From: Pseudomonadota bacterium
GTDB lineage: Bacteria > Pseudomonadota > Alphaproteobacteria > Rhizobiales > Rhizobiaceae
NCBI GenBank assembly: GCA_023435335.1
Contig: JAEYRU010000165.1
Location: 1-21,688 of the forward strand
Direction: 5' to 3'
DNA length: 21,688 nucleotides
A model generated the notes under the pieces. It searched no databases. It saw nothing but the letters and a program-made list of their open reading frames with translations, and had not been told where the DNA came from. Position 1 is the stretch's first letter, and every line of letters begins with the position of its first letter. A program made the position numbers and the translations under genes. Shown here in pieces: positions 7,485 to 15,917 of the stretch.

Positions 7485-7577
7485 GTTCGGAGGGTGATCC
7501 TTCTTCTGGGTTAGGAGGAGGCGCGGCGGCCCCGGAGTCGGCGCGGAACATAGGGAGGGAGGCAGGGGAAGTAAAGT

Positions 7578-7608
7578 GAGCCGCGCGGCCGCACGGCCCG
7601 GCCGGCTC
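7578..7608 (-). terminator. Possible terminator at the end of the autotransporter gene
   Basis: GAGCCG (7578-7583) pairs with CGGCTC (7603-7608), with further partial GC pairing inside. It overlaps the autotransporter stop codon and on the minus strand is followed by ACTTTACTT, only a weak T-rich tail. It would separate the autotransporter transcript from prfB. Confidence 0.35.
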
Positions 7609-10324
7609 AGAACGAACCGGCGAGGGTCGCCCTGATGCCGTGATGCTGCGCGCCGGAGCCTATCTGGCCGCTATATGCTACGCCCAGGGACGCGTTGCGG
7701 CTGAGGTCGACGGAGAGGCCGGCCTCGATAACCGCCGCGTTTCGCGCCAGCGGCACGCCGGCAATGTCGAAAGGGCTGCCGCCCGCGAAGCTGAAGCTGG
7801 AGGTGGGGGCGGCGGCGCCGAAAGCATGCCGCCAGCCGATGGTTCCATGCGCCCTGGCGGATATTCCGCCCAGCGTGAAATCCGTTTCGGCCCTGACGCC
7901 GAGCGTGGAGAACGCCGTGCCCAGCGAGGACGCCGGTGAGTTCAATGCGGCCGCCCCGCCGCTCTCGGTGAAGCCGCCGGTGTGCTGATGCACATAGGCG
8001 ATGTTGGCGAATGGCTCGAAACGGGCCCGTGCCGTCTCGATCGGGTAGCCGGCTTCCGCGAAGAGCTGCGTCGTGCCGGCGCTGTAGCTGGCTGAAAGCG
8101 TGTCCGTGAAACCTGGGAACGCCACTGCCCGGACCGTGGAAACGGCGTGCCAGGAATGGGCGGCTCCGAAACGCAGGCCCAGATCGCCAACCCTGCCCCC
8201 GCCATAGAGGCCGAGATGGAAGCCGTCGCTGCTGGCGGAGGACGCGCGGTCGGCGACGGTGAAGCCGGAGCGGCTGTAGCCGGCGGCGACGCCAAGCCGC
8301 CACCTGTCCGCGAGCGCCATATCGGCGCCCACGAAGAACCCGCCGGTCGTCCGGTCGAGCGCAGCGGCGTTGCCGTCACCGTCCCAACGTCCCCAGGCGC
8401 CAAAGCCCTGCCCCCACACCGCGAAGCGGTCGACGTCGGCAGGAACCAGTTCCCGCCCTTCAGGGCCGTAGGCCAGCACCGGCGCGGCACTCGCGCCCGG
8501 AGCGCCGAAGGCGGCGCGGATGCGGTCGGTAGCGGCGTCGCGCAGAAAGCGACTGTCCTCGATCAGCGCGGCCCTGACCGAGACGTGCGCCTCACCCGAC
8601 AGCGCGTCGAAGGCTGCCTGCGCCTGCTGTTGCGTGCCGAGTATCAGGATCGCGTCATAGACCGCGTTTCCGGCGCCCAGCGACTGCGCGCCGCCCGCGG
8701 TGGCGATCTGGTTCGGCGTCATGGCGGCTGTCGCGAAATCCTGTACCGCCAGCGTCAGGAAGACGTTGTTCGCATCGTAGGAAAGGAGAGGCGTAAGAAA
8801 CAGGGAGAGCGACGTCGTGTCGTCAAAGGCGCCGGTCACGCCGCCGGTTGCCGTGAGGATCGTGTAGGGCGTGGCGAGCGCAAAGTCAGGGTACGGGACG
8901 AACTGCACGGTCCCGCCATTGAGGGTTGCCGTGCCGTTGATCATGATCAGGTCGCTCTGGCCGGCGGAATTGCCTTCCACGACGTAGGTGGAACCGGGCT
9001 CCTGCGTATAGGCGCCGAATACCGCCAGAGTGCCTATGGAATTGCCGGGCGAAACCGTGCCGTACACCGTGGTTGGCGATATCAGAGACCCCGAACCTCC
9101 CAGCCAGCCTGCCGAATTGATGGCGGTTGCAGTGGAGGTCAGCGTGCCGCCGGTGAACAGCAGGCTTCCAGGGGCGCCGGGGAGCGAGGCCACGGACACC
9201 GATCCGCCCACGTTCACGGCCGAGCCCGCGCCGATTTCCAGGCTACCGTTGCCCGTCAGTCCGACGAAAAGGCCTCCTCCGACATTCATCGTGGCGTTGT
9301 CGAGGACCACCTCGCCGCTGGCGCCGGGGTCGCTGCTGCCAATGAACGCATTTCCACCGGCGGTGACGGACCCGTTGTCTTCGACCAGCAGCCGGCCAAG
9401 CCCGTTGTAGCCGACATGGAACTGGTTCGCGGCATTGAGCTGCGATCCCGCCCCCGAAACCGTCGCTCGCCCGGTAGCCCCACCGCCACCTCCAATGACC
9501 GCGTCCTGGCTGTCCACGATGCCGCCACCGGCGATCTCGAGGCGGCCGTCGCCGTTCAGACCTACAAAAAGCGTACCGGTGTTCAGCCAGTGCGCATCGT
9601 TGACCGACACCCTGCCGGAGGATCCCGTTTCCGAACCGATCACGCCGTCGGTGCTTTCCAGGTAGGCGCCACTGGAGACGAAGGCGAGCCCGTCACCGCC
9701 CAGAACGCCGACACCAAAGGCGCCGGAGTTTATCCACTCGCTATTGGTCCCGCTCAGATTGAGCAGGCCTTCGGAACCGGGACCGTAGCCGATCAAGCCC
9801 AGAGTGCTGTCGACGTGACCGCCGGCTGTGATGAAGATCACACCACGCCCCTCTATGCCGGCGAATATCCCGCCGGCGCTGGTCCAGGTGGAGCCAGCGC
9901 CACTGACAAGGATCGTACCCTCCGAACCGGGGCTCACGCCGAGAAGGTTGCCGTTGTTGGTGGCGGACGTCAACGAACCGCCGCCGACTATGTAGATTGC
10001 GTTTCCGCCAGGCGAATTCTCGCCAACAATTACGTGGCTGGCAAAGCCGTTGATGCCCGATATGACCGGGAACGGATTGCTGATGTCCACGACCACGGTT
10101 TCCGCGGCGTTGGGCGGGGCGCCCGTGCTCCAATTGGCACCGTTGGTCCAATCATCATCCACGGCGCCAATCCATGTCGCGGTCTGCGCGGCGGCCGGCT
10201 GGGCGGCGACCAACGCAAGCAGGCCGGTCGAAGCAAGGAGCGCCAGGCGAGCATAGCACTTCCTCGCCGGCAAAGCGCCGGCTCGTCCGCCTGCCAGAAG
10301 ACCCGAAGGCTCTGTCGCTCTCAA
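7607..10324 (-). CDS. Type V autotransporter with repeat passenger
   Basis: The product (905 residues from the chosen start) has a signal peptide (ARLALLASTGLLALVAAQPAAA, cleavage near residue 46), a Gly/Ser/Val-rich passenger, an autochaperone-like stretch (about 420-525), a linker helix and a C-terminal beta-barrel from about Phe634 (FAVWGQGFGAWG) to the terminal Phe905 (TLAGSF). The barrel inserts in the outer membrane and exports the passenger. Residues 144-392 contain five degenerate repeats of about 50 residues with the pattern W...F.G..G.G.......G..V.S....IG...GS.G, expected to stack as a beta-helix. I chose TTG at 10324 because GGAGG lies 6 nt upstream and it leaves a normal signal peptide; a GTG at 10444 would add 40 unlikely residues. 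No protease or lipase motif is visible, so an adhesin or surface-layer role is inferred. A divergent AraC-type gene is the likely regulator. Confidence 0.88.
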   Translation of the reverse strand: MRATEPSGLLAGGRAGALPARKCYARLALLASTGLLALVAAQPAAAQTATWIGAVDDDWTNGANWSTGAPPNAAETVVVDISNPFPVISGINGFASHVIVGENSPGGNAIYIVGGGSLTSATNNGNLLGVSPGSEGTILVSGAGSTWTSAGGIFAGIEGRGVIFITAGGHVDSTLGLIGYGPGSEGLLNLSGTNSEWINSGAFGVGVLGGDGLAFVSSGAYLESTDGVIGSETGSSGRVSVNDAHWLNTGTLFVGLNGDGRLEIAGGGIVDSQDAVIGGGGGATGRATVSGAGSQLNAANQFHVGYNGLGRLLVEDNGSVTAGGNAFIGSSDPGASGEVVLDNATMNVGGGLFVGLTGNGSLEIGAGSAVNVGGSVSVASLPGAPGSLLFTGGTLTSTATAINSAGWLGGSGSLISPTTVYGTVSPGNSIGTLAVFGAYTQEPGSTYVVEGNSAGQSDLIMINGTATLNGGTVQFVPYPDFALATPYTILTATGGVTGAFDDTTSLSLFLTPLLSYDANNVFLTLAVQDFATAAMTPNQIATAGGAQSLGAGNAVYDAILILGTQQQAQAAFDALSGEAHVSVRAALIEDSRFLRDAATDRIRAAFGAPGASAAPVLAYGPEGRELVPADVDRFAVWGQGFGAWGRWDGDGNAAALDRTTGGFFVGADMALADRWRLGVAAGYSRSGFTVADRASSASSDGFHLGLYGGGRVGDLGLRFGAAHSWHAVSTVRAVAFPGFTDTLSASYSAGTTQLFAEAGYPIETARARFEPFANIAYVHQHTGGFTESGGAAALNSPASSLGTAFSTLGVRAETDFTLGGISARAHGTIGWRHAFGAAAPTSSFSFAGGSPFDIAGVPLARNAAVIEAGLSVDLSRNASLGVAYSGQIGSGAQHHGIRATLAGSF
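9149..9895 (-). repeat. Five degenerate 50-residue repeats in the passenger
   Basis: Translated, this stretch falls into five tandem units (residues 144-193, 194-243, 244-292, 293-343, 344-392). Each carries F.VG..G.G.L.I..GG.V.S near the start and IG...GS.GR..VSG near the end. The DNA copies have diverged strongly, so the repeat is clear only in the protein. Confidence 0.7.
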
Positions 10325-10516
10325 CCGCCCCCTCCGATCATTCGTCGAAACCACCGGCAGGAATAGATGCCCCGATGCGGCCCGGGCTTGGGCGATAAGG
10401 AACTCGCAACCGGCCTGAGAGGAACAGTAGGCGCGGGCCGCCACCGCCGACGCCGGGTTGATAAAGAGGAGCGGCAGCGGCTAAGAATGTATCCAGGATC
10501 GCGCGAGGTCAGCCGG

Positions 10517-11485
10517 ATGAGCGACTACGCACGCGAGATCGGCAGCCTTCGGGTCGCCATCGACGCCTTGCCTGAGGAAGCGCGACGGGAAGCGTGGCGG
10601 GAGGCTTTCGGACGCGCCGTCCTGCGCGTCGACATCGAGCCGGCGCCGGACCAGCCGCTGCGATCGCGCTTCGCGATGCACACCATGCCCGGCGTGGTGC
10701 TGGGACACGTGTCCACCTCGGCATGCCGGGTCGCGCGAACGCCGGAACTCATCAAGGACAACCAGGACGACATCGCGTTGCTGGCGCTCACGCACGGCGC
10801 GGCATCCGTCATCAAGGGCCATGACGAGACCCACCTGCGCGCTGGCGAGGCGATCTTCGTGCACAACGGGACGCCCGGTGTCGTCGCCTATTCATCGCAT
10901 GCGCGCCATTTCATCGTCAGCATTTCGGCGAAGCTGCTGCAGCCGCTAGGCATCGACCCGCACGCGGGCATGCACAAGCCCCTGCCGGACAGCGATGCCC
11001 TGCGCGTAATGATGCGCTACGCGCGTGTCCTGCTGGCCGAGGATGCCGTGTCGCCCGACATGCACCCGGCTGTCGCTTCCCATTTCCGCGACCTGGCGGC
11101 GATCCTGCTGCGAAATTCGCGCGATCCGGCCGAGCACGACCGGAACGGCAGCATTGGTGCCGCCCGCCTGGCAGCGATCAAGGCCGACATCGCGGAACAC
11201 GCGGGCGACGATCTCTCCGTCGTCGCCGTGGCCCTGCGTCACGGCATCACGCCACGCTACCTGGCCAAGCTGTTCGAGGCCGATGGCACCACCTTCTCGC
11301 AATTCCTGGTCTGGCAGCGGCTGGAGCGGGCGCGGCGCATGCTTGAGGATCCGGCCTGCCGCCACATGACGATAAGCGCAGTGGCTTTCGAAGCCGGCTT
11401 TGGCGACCTTTCCTATTTCAACCGCGTCTTCCGACGGCATTACGGGGCGACACCGTCGGAAACCCGCGCCATGGTCCGCGGCTGA
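10517..11485 (+). CDS. AraC-family transcriptional regulator
   Basis: This 322-residue protein has an N-terminal AraC-binding-2-like sensory/dimerisation half (about 40-200, including GVVLGHVSTSACRVART and ALLALTHGAASVIKGHDETH) and a C-terminal double helix-turn-helix at about 225-318. The second HTH contains MTISAVAFEAGFGDLSYFNR followed by VFRRHYGATPSETR, the signature of AraC/XylS proteins. ATG at 10517 is favoured by GAGG 8 nt upstream; an ATG at 10487 in the same frame is poorly placed. It is transcribed away from the autotransporter across a 192-nt gap, the usual arrangement of a regulator and its target, so control of the autotransporter is a reasonable inference. The effector is unknown. 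A perfect 10-bp hairpin follows the gene. Confidence 0.9.
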   Translation: MSDYAREIGSLRVAIDALPEEARREAWREAFGRAVLRVDIEPAPDQPLRSRFAMHTMPGVVLGHVSTSACRVARTPELIKDNQDDIALLALTHGAASVIKGHDETHLRAGEAIFVHNGTPGVVAYSSHARHFIVSISAKLLQPLGIDPHAGMHKPLPDSDALRVMMRYARVLLAEDAVSPDMHPAVASHFRDLAAILLRNSRDPAEHDRNGSIGAARLAAIKADIAEHAGDDLSVVAVALRHGITPRYLAKLFEADGTTFSQFLVWQRLERARRMLEDPACRHMTISAVAFEAGFGDLSYFNRVFRRHYGATPSETRAMVRG

Positions 11486-11491
11486 CAGTCT

Positions 11492-11521
11492 GGCGCGGCC
11501 GCCGGCAAAGACGGCCGCGCC
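11492..11521. terminator. Strong hairpin between convergent genes
   Basis: GGCGCGGCCG (11492-11501) and CGGCCGCGCC (11512-11521) form a perfect 10-bp GC stem with a 10-nt loop. It starts 7 nt after the AraC-type gene stop and ends 18 nt before the stop of the convergent small gene, so it can serve both. There is no T-run on either side. Confidence 0.6.
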
Positions 11522-11538
11522 TGAAAGAATGCCTTCGA

Positions 11539-11838
11539 TCAGCCCGGCTGCTTTTGATAGGTGCAGCGGTATCGTAGGCGAACACCGCCAGGGCTTTGCA
11601 CCGATGGGGCCGCCTCGGTGCCCCCAATATATCCCGCTCGCGCGGGACACAGGATGAACGGCGTCCGGCATTCATAGTCGAGCGGCCCGCCGCCAGCATA
11701 CTGACCGGCATTGCTGAACCCCTGCGCGCAGGCGGTCCTGGGCTGAGCCTGCGTGGTCACTGTCTGGGCCGGCGCCAAGCCGGCAAGCGGAATCGCCAGA
11801 GCGCTCGCCGCCAGGGCGACCTTCAATAACGGTTTCAT
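11539..11838 (-). CDS. Small secreted four-cysteine protein, unknown function
   Basis: I do not recognise a named family. The 99-residue product starts with a clear signal peptide (MKPLLKVALAASALAIPLAG, cleavage near residue 24 at APAQ). The mature part is about 75 residues, rich in Gly/Pro/aromatics, with four cysteines (Cys37, Cys57, Cys64, Cys92) that could form two disulfides in the periplasm. GGAG lies 8 nt before the ATG, supporting translation. It converges on the AraC-type regulator with a shared hairpin between them, and sits 111 nt upstream of the PBP1A stop on the same strand, apart from any clear operon. It belongs to the stretch that appears to be inserted between PBP1A and prfB. 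Confidence 0.72.
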   Translation of the reverse strand: MKPLLKVALAASALAIPLAGLAPAQTVTTQAQPRTACAQGFSNAGQYAGGGPLDYECRTPFILCPARAGYIGGTEAAPSVQSPGGVRLRYRCTYQKQPG

Positions 11839-11949
11839 GGATGTATCTCCGAGACCCGGTCCCTACGCGGACAGGCTAGGGCAACATCCGCTGGCGGCGC
11901 TTGGGCGGAGAGGAAACGGAAACAGGCTGGAGAGGAACAGGCCGCTGCC

Positions 11950-14391
11950 TCAATAGAGACCGCCGCCTCCGGTGCTGATTGCCTGGCTGGCCGCCGGCGA
12001 CAGCGCCTCACCGCCACCCTCGACGAATTCATCCATGCCGATCACCCAGTAGCTGTCGGCGGGTCCGGTGCCGGGCTTGAACGCCTCCATGATGGCCCCC
12101 GGGCTGCCGGCCTGCGTGCGCATGCCGCTCTTGCGGTCAACGGCGATCAGCTTCATGCCCTCCGGCACCTTGAACTTGATCGGGCGCGAATCGGCAAGCG
12201 CCGCCGCCATGAACTCCTTGAAGATGGGAGCGGCCAGGCCGCCACCGGTCGAACCCTTGCCCATGGGCCTGGGCTGGTCGTAGCCCATGAATACCCCGAC
12301 CACGAGGTTCGGGGTATAGCCGATGAACCAGGCGTCCTTCTCCTCGTTGGTGGTGCCTGTCTTGCCCGCAATGGGAAAGCCGAGCTCGGAGACCGTTACC
12401 GCCGTGCCGCGCTGGACCACACCTTCCATCATGGAGGTGATCTGGTACGCGGTCATCGGGTCGAGCACCTGCTCGGCGTTGTTGATCAGCTGCGGCTCGG
12501 CATTCTCGTTCCACTCATCGACCACGCAGCCTTCGCAGCCGCGCTCGTCGTGCTTGAATACGGTCTTGCCGTAACGATCCTGGATGCGGTCGATCAGGGA
12601 CGGCTTGATCTGCATGCCGCCATTGGCCATCACCGCATAGGCCGACACCATGCGCATCACCGTGGTCTCGCCCGACCCCAGCGCCATGGGCAGATAAGGC
12701 AGCAGCTTGTCGTATACGCCGAAGCGCTCGGCGTACTCGACAACCATGTTCATGCCCATATCGTTGGCGAGCCTGACCGTCATAAGGTTGCGCGAACGCT
12801 CGATGCCGGCGCGCAAGGTGGACGGACCGGCAAATTCGCCGCCGTAGTTCTTCGGTTCCCACACCTGGCTGCCCTGGACGATCCGGATCGGTCCGTCGAG
12901 GACGACCGAAGCGGGCGTGTAGCCGTTGTCAAGGGCGGCGGCATAGACGATCGGCTTGAACGACGACCCTGGCTGGCGGTAGGCCTGCGTGGCACGGTTG
13001 AATTCGGATGCCGCGTAGGAAAAACCGCCCGCGAGTGCAAGCACACGGCCGGTGTGCGGGTCCATCGCAACGACGGCGCCGCCGATCTCGGGCACCTGTC
13101 GCAGCATATAGGCTCCGTCTTCGTCCGGCTTGGATTCGACGAACACCACGTCGCCGACAGCAAGCACCTCGGCAGGCGACTTCGCCTTGACGATCTTTCC
13201 GTCGACGCTGTGACGCATGGCCCAGCTCATGTCCGCCAAGGCCACCGTTCCTTCGACGCGGGCATCGCCGACCTCGCCTGATACGGTGGCGGGCGGCTTA
13301 AGCCCGATTCGCAGACCCGAGTCGTCGGCGGCGAGAACCACCGCCACCTTCCACTCCGGCACGTCGTAGAGGCCGCTCACCTTGAACAGGGCCTGCCCCC
13401 AGTCGCCTTCGGCAGAAATGGTGGTGACGGGTCCGCGATAGCCGCGCAGGGTGTCGTATTTCATGAGACCGTTCTGCAGCGCCTTGCGCGCGGCGAGCTG
13501 CAGCTTCGGATCGAGCGTGGTGCGTACCGAAAGGCCGCCTTCGTAGAGGGCGTCCTCACCGTAGCGGGAGATGAGCTGGCGGCGCACCTCCTCCGTGAAG
13601 TACTCGCCCGCGAAAAGGTAGGTGCCGCCGCGCCGCACATTGACGCCCAGCGGCTGCGCCTGGGCCTTGGCCGCCTCCTCGGCGGAGATGTACCCGTTCT
13701 CCTGCATCCGCTCGATCACCCAGTTGCGGCGCTCGAGCGCGCGCTCGGTATTGCGGAACGGGTGATAGTTCGAGGGGCCCTTGGGCAGCGCCGCGAGATA
13801 GGCGGCCTCTGCAATCGTCAACTCGTTGACCGACTTGTCGAAATAGGTGAGCGCCGCGCCGGCTATGCCGTAGGCGTTGAGGCCGAAGAATATCTCGTTG
13901 AGATAAAGCTCGAGCACGCGGTCCTTCGAATATGCCTGCTCAATGCGGAAGGCCAGGATCGCTTCCTTGATCTTGCGGTCGAGCGAGCGCTCGTTGGAGA
14001 GGAGGAAGTTCTTCGCCACCTGCTGGGTGATGGTCGACCCGCCCTGCATCGGCCCTCCACGAACGTAGACGTAGGCGGCGCGGGCAATGCCCTCCAGGTC
14101 GATGCCGGGATGCGTGTAGAAGTTCTTGTCCTCGGCCGACAGGAAGGCCGCCTTGACGCGATCGGGCACGGCCTGGATCGGCAGGAAAAGCCGGCGCTCA
14201 TGCGCGAATTCGGCCATCAGCGCACCGTCGGATGCGTGCACCCGCGTCGTCACCGGCGGCTCGTATCTCGCCAGCACCTCGTAGTCGGGCAGGCCCTTGG
14301 CCATGTCGGCAATGTAGACGGCGATACCGGCCGCCACGACCAGGGCGAGCGCTATGCCGATGCCGAAGAAGTATCCAAGTATCCTGATCAT
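11950..14391 (-). CDS. mrcA: Penicillin-binding protein 1A (bifunctional glycosyltransferase/transpeptidase)
   Basis: This 813-residue class A PBP polymerises and crosslinks peptidoglycan at the inner membrane. An N-terminal membrane helix (about 5-28) leads into a GT51 domain with catalytic Glu87 (SAEDKNFYTHPGID), GGSTITQQVAKN (117-128), RKIKEAILA and ELYLNEIFFG. An OB-like insert (about 320-430) is typical of PBP1A and absent from PBP1B. The transpeptidase has SSFK (Ser476 nucleophile), SRN (533-535) and KTGTT (677-681), all intact. Before the KTG box, RGCEGCVVDEW carries a CxxC pair (Cys619, Cys622). The ATG at 14391 has GGAG 6 nt upstream and places the helix at the N-terminus; an upstream frame extension of 30 residues is not needed. 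It lies downstream of the amidase gene on the same strand (191-nt gap). In related genomes prfB usually follows directly, as I recall. Confidence 0.95.
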   Translation of the reverse strand: MIRILGYFFGIGIALALVVAAGIAVYIADMAKGLPDYEVLARYEPPVTTRVHASDGALMAEFAHERRLFLPIQAVPDRVKAAFLSAEDKNFYTHPGIDLEGIARAAYVYVRGGPMQGGSTITQQVAKNFLLSNERSLDRKIKEAILAFRIEQAYSKDRVLELYLNEIFFGLNAYGIAGAALTYFDKSVNELTIAEAAYLAALPKGPSNYHPFRNTERALERRNWVIERMQENGYISAEEAAKAQAQPLGVNVRRGGTYLFAGEYFTEEVRRQLISRYGEDALYEGGLSVRTTLDPKLQLAARKALQNGLMKYDTLRGYRGPVTTISAEGDWGQALFKVSGLYDVPEWKVAVVLAADDSGLRIGLKPPATVSGEVGDARVEGTVALADMSWAMRHSVDGKIVKAKSPAEVLAVGDVVFVESKPDEDGAYMLRQVPEIGGAVVAMDPHTGRVLALAGGFSYAASEFNRATQAYRQPGSSFKPIVYAAALDNGYTPASVVLDGPIRIVQGSQVWEPKNYGGEFAGPSTLRAGIERSRNLMTVRLANDMGMNMVVEYAERFGVYDKLLPYLPMALGSGETTVMRMVSAYAVMANGGMQIKPSLIDRIQDRYGKTVFKHDERGCEGCVVDEWNENAEPQLINNAEQVLDPMTAYQITSMMEGVVQRGTAVTVSELGFPIAGKTGTTNEEKDAWFIGYTPNLVVGVFMGYDQPRPMGKGSTGGGLAAPIFKEFMAAALADSRPIKFKVPEGMKLIAVDRKSGMRTQAGSPGAIMEAFKPGTGPADSYWVIGMDEFVEGGGEALSPAASQAISTGGGGLY

Positions 14392-14582
14392 GCCCACTCC
14401 AGCGTCTGACGGGACAAGCGGGCGCCGTGGCTGCCGCATCCCCATCCCGATCTGCCCTACCTCTCGCGCGGTTGTGGGCAAATTGCGGCAGCGTCCGCCG
14501 GCCGCTGAAAATTATGTCCAATTCGACCGCGAGCTGTGGTTTCGGTGCAACGATTCGGCAGTGCCCGCAAGCACGCTCTTAT

Positions 14583-15842
14583 TCAGCCGCCGGTGCCGAT
14601 GCGCGCGCCGGCGAACAGCTCGACCGCCGACGTCACGCTCTGGATAGCCTTGGCGCGCCACTCCGCGCTGCGCAACTGCTCCTCGTCCTCCGGATTGGAC
14701 AGGTAGCCGAGTTCCAAGAGCACGGACGGCACGTCGGGCGCCTTGAGTACCTTGAACCCTGCAAAGCGGTGGGGGTTCTTGATCATCTCGACCCGATCAG
14801 AGAGCTCGCCCAGCAGGGTGCGGGCGAAGCGGATGGAGAACGAATGCGTCTCGCGCCGGACGAGGTCCATGAGAATGTCAGACACCGCATGATCGGCGTC
14901 GTCGACGGCCATTCCAGCGAGTTCGTCCACGATGTTCTCGCGCGCGGCGAGCGCCGCCGATTCGGCGTCCGAGGCCCGGTCCGAGACAGTGTAGACGGTC
15001 GCGCCGCGCACGCCACGGTACTTGATGGTATCGGCGTGCACGGAGATGAACAGGTCGGCATCGTGCTGGCGCGCGACGCGCACACGCTCGTCGAGCCGCA
15101 GGAAGAGGTCACGATCGCGCGTCATCTTCACGACGAAACGGCCGCTTTCCTCCAGCTTCTGCTTCAGTTCCAGGGCGAAAGCGAGCGTGATGGTCTTCTC
15201 CAGCGTGCCATTGGTCCCCTCCGCACCGCTGTCGATACCGCCGTGGCCGGGATCGATCACGACGGTGAAGGGTTTCGGCGCGGCCGGCTCCCCGGTCTTC
15301 ACGACCCTGTCGCCCTTTGGCGTCGAAAGCGTCGAGCCGGTCGTCTGCATCTGATCAGCGAGCGCACTCTCGAATCGTTCTTCGGACGCAGCCACGATGT
15401 CGGCGACGAGGCGGAATCCGGGAGACGATTCGTTCTCGATGACGTCCAGCCCCTCCACCACGAAGGGTCCATCAACGGAAAGGATCAGCCGCGAAGCCTG
15501 ATCGTCGAGCTGGCCGTAGCGCATCTCGGTGACGAGGCCGCGCGGTCCGGCGTCGGCCGGATCAATGCTCATGCGCGTTCCGGGAAGGTCGATGACCAGC
15601 CTGTGCGGCGCGCGCAGAAGGAACCACCGCGGTTGCGGCTCACGATCGAAATTCAGCACGAGGCGCACGCGCGTGGCATCGCCGGCCATCTTGTAATCAT
15701 GGGCCTGGGCCTGGGGTTGCGCCACGGCGACCGGCACGGCCGCCGTCAGCGCGAGGGCCAGAACGCACAAGATGCCGGCCAGAAATGCCGGGAGGCCGAG
15801 GCGCCGGCAGCTTCCGTGCTTTGTGAAATGGCTGGCCCGCAT
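14583..15842 (-). CDS. amiC: N-acetylmuramoyl-L-alanine amidase (AMIN + Amidase_3)
   Basis: The 419-residue product cuts the bond between MurNAc and L-alanine in peptidoglycan, mainly to separate daughter cells. It has a signal peptide (LGLPAFLAGILCVLALALTA, ending near AVA-QPQA at 41-47), an AMIN domain at about 52-155 for localisation to septal peptidoglycan, and an Amidase_3 domain at about 192-412. The zinc ligands and catalytic glutamates are present: His200 (VIDPGHGGIDSGA), Glu215, His269 (ISVHAD) and Glu377 (LLELGYLSN). The ATG at 15842 is chosen because GGAAG precedes it by 4 nt and it gives a normal signal peptide; an upstream GTG at 15908 would add 22 polar residues. It is divergent from rne and followed by PBP1A. 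A partial palindrome with a CtrA-like half-site lies about 60 bp upstream. Confidence 0.93.
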   Translation of the reverse strand: MRASHFTKHGSCRRLGLPAFLAGILCVLALALTAAVPVAVAQPQAQAHDYKMAGDATRVRLVLNFDREPQPRWFLLRAPHRLVIDLPGTRMSIDPADAGPRGLVTEMRYGQLDDQASRLILSVDGPFVVEGLDVIENESSPGFRLVADIVAASEERFESALADQMQTTGSTLSTPKGDRVVKTGEPAAPKPFTVVIDPGHGGIDSGAEGTNGTLEKTITLAFALELKQKLEESGRFVVKMTRDRDLFLRLDERVRVARQHDADLFISVHADTIKYRGVRGATVYTVSDRASDAESAALAARENIVDELAGMAVDDADHAVSDILMDLVRRETHSFSIRFARTLLGELSDRVEMIKNPHRFAGFKVLKAPDVPSVLLELGYLSNPEDEEQLRSAEWRAKAIQSVTSAVELFAGARIGTGG

Positions 15843-15901
15843 TGGTCTTCCGTCACACCCCCTGCCCGGTTCGTCCGCGTTCGTCGCTATCAGAACCCAC
15901 C

Positions 15902-15917
15902 TAACCAAGTATGGTTA
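15902..15917. promoter_or_regulatory. Palindrome with CtrA-like half-site between amiC and rne
   Basis: TAACCA (15902-15907), AGTA, TGGTTA (15912-15917) form a perfect 6-bp inverted repeat. On the minus strand the sequence reads GGTTAACCATACTTGGTTAG and so contains TTAACCAT, the well-known half-site of the cell-cycle regulator CtrA. It lies 60-75 bp upstream of the amidase start. It does not contain the full TTAA-N7-TTAA form. Binding is inference. Confidence 0.45.

Noticed and set aside
8147..10366. Plus-strand frame of 739 codons opposite the autotransporter
   Set aside because: Antisense shadow: no domain, no signal, no ribosome site, whereas the minus frame has a signal peptide, repeats and barrel.
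11907..11937. GGAGAGGAA repeated at 11907 and 11929 as an insertion scar
   Set aside because: Only nine bases in purine-rich DNA and no partner at the other cassette edge.
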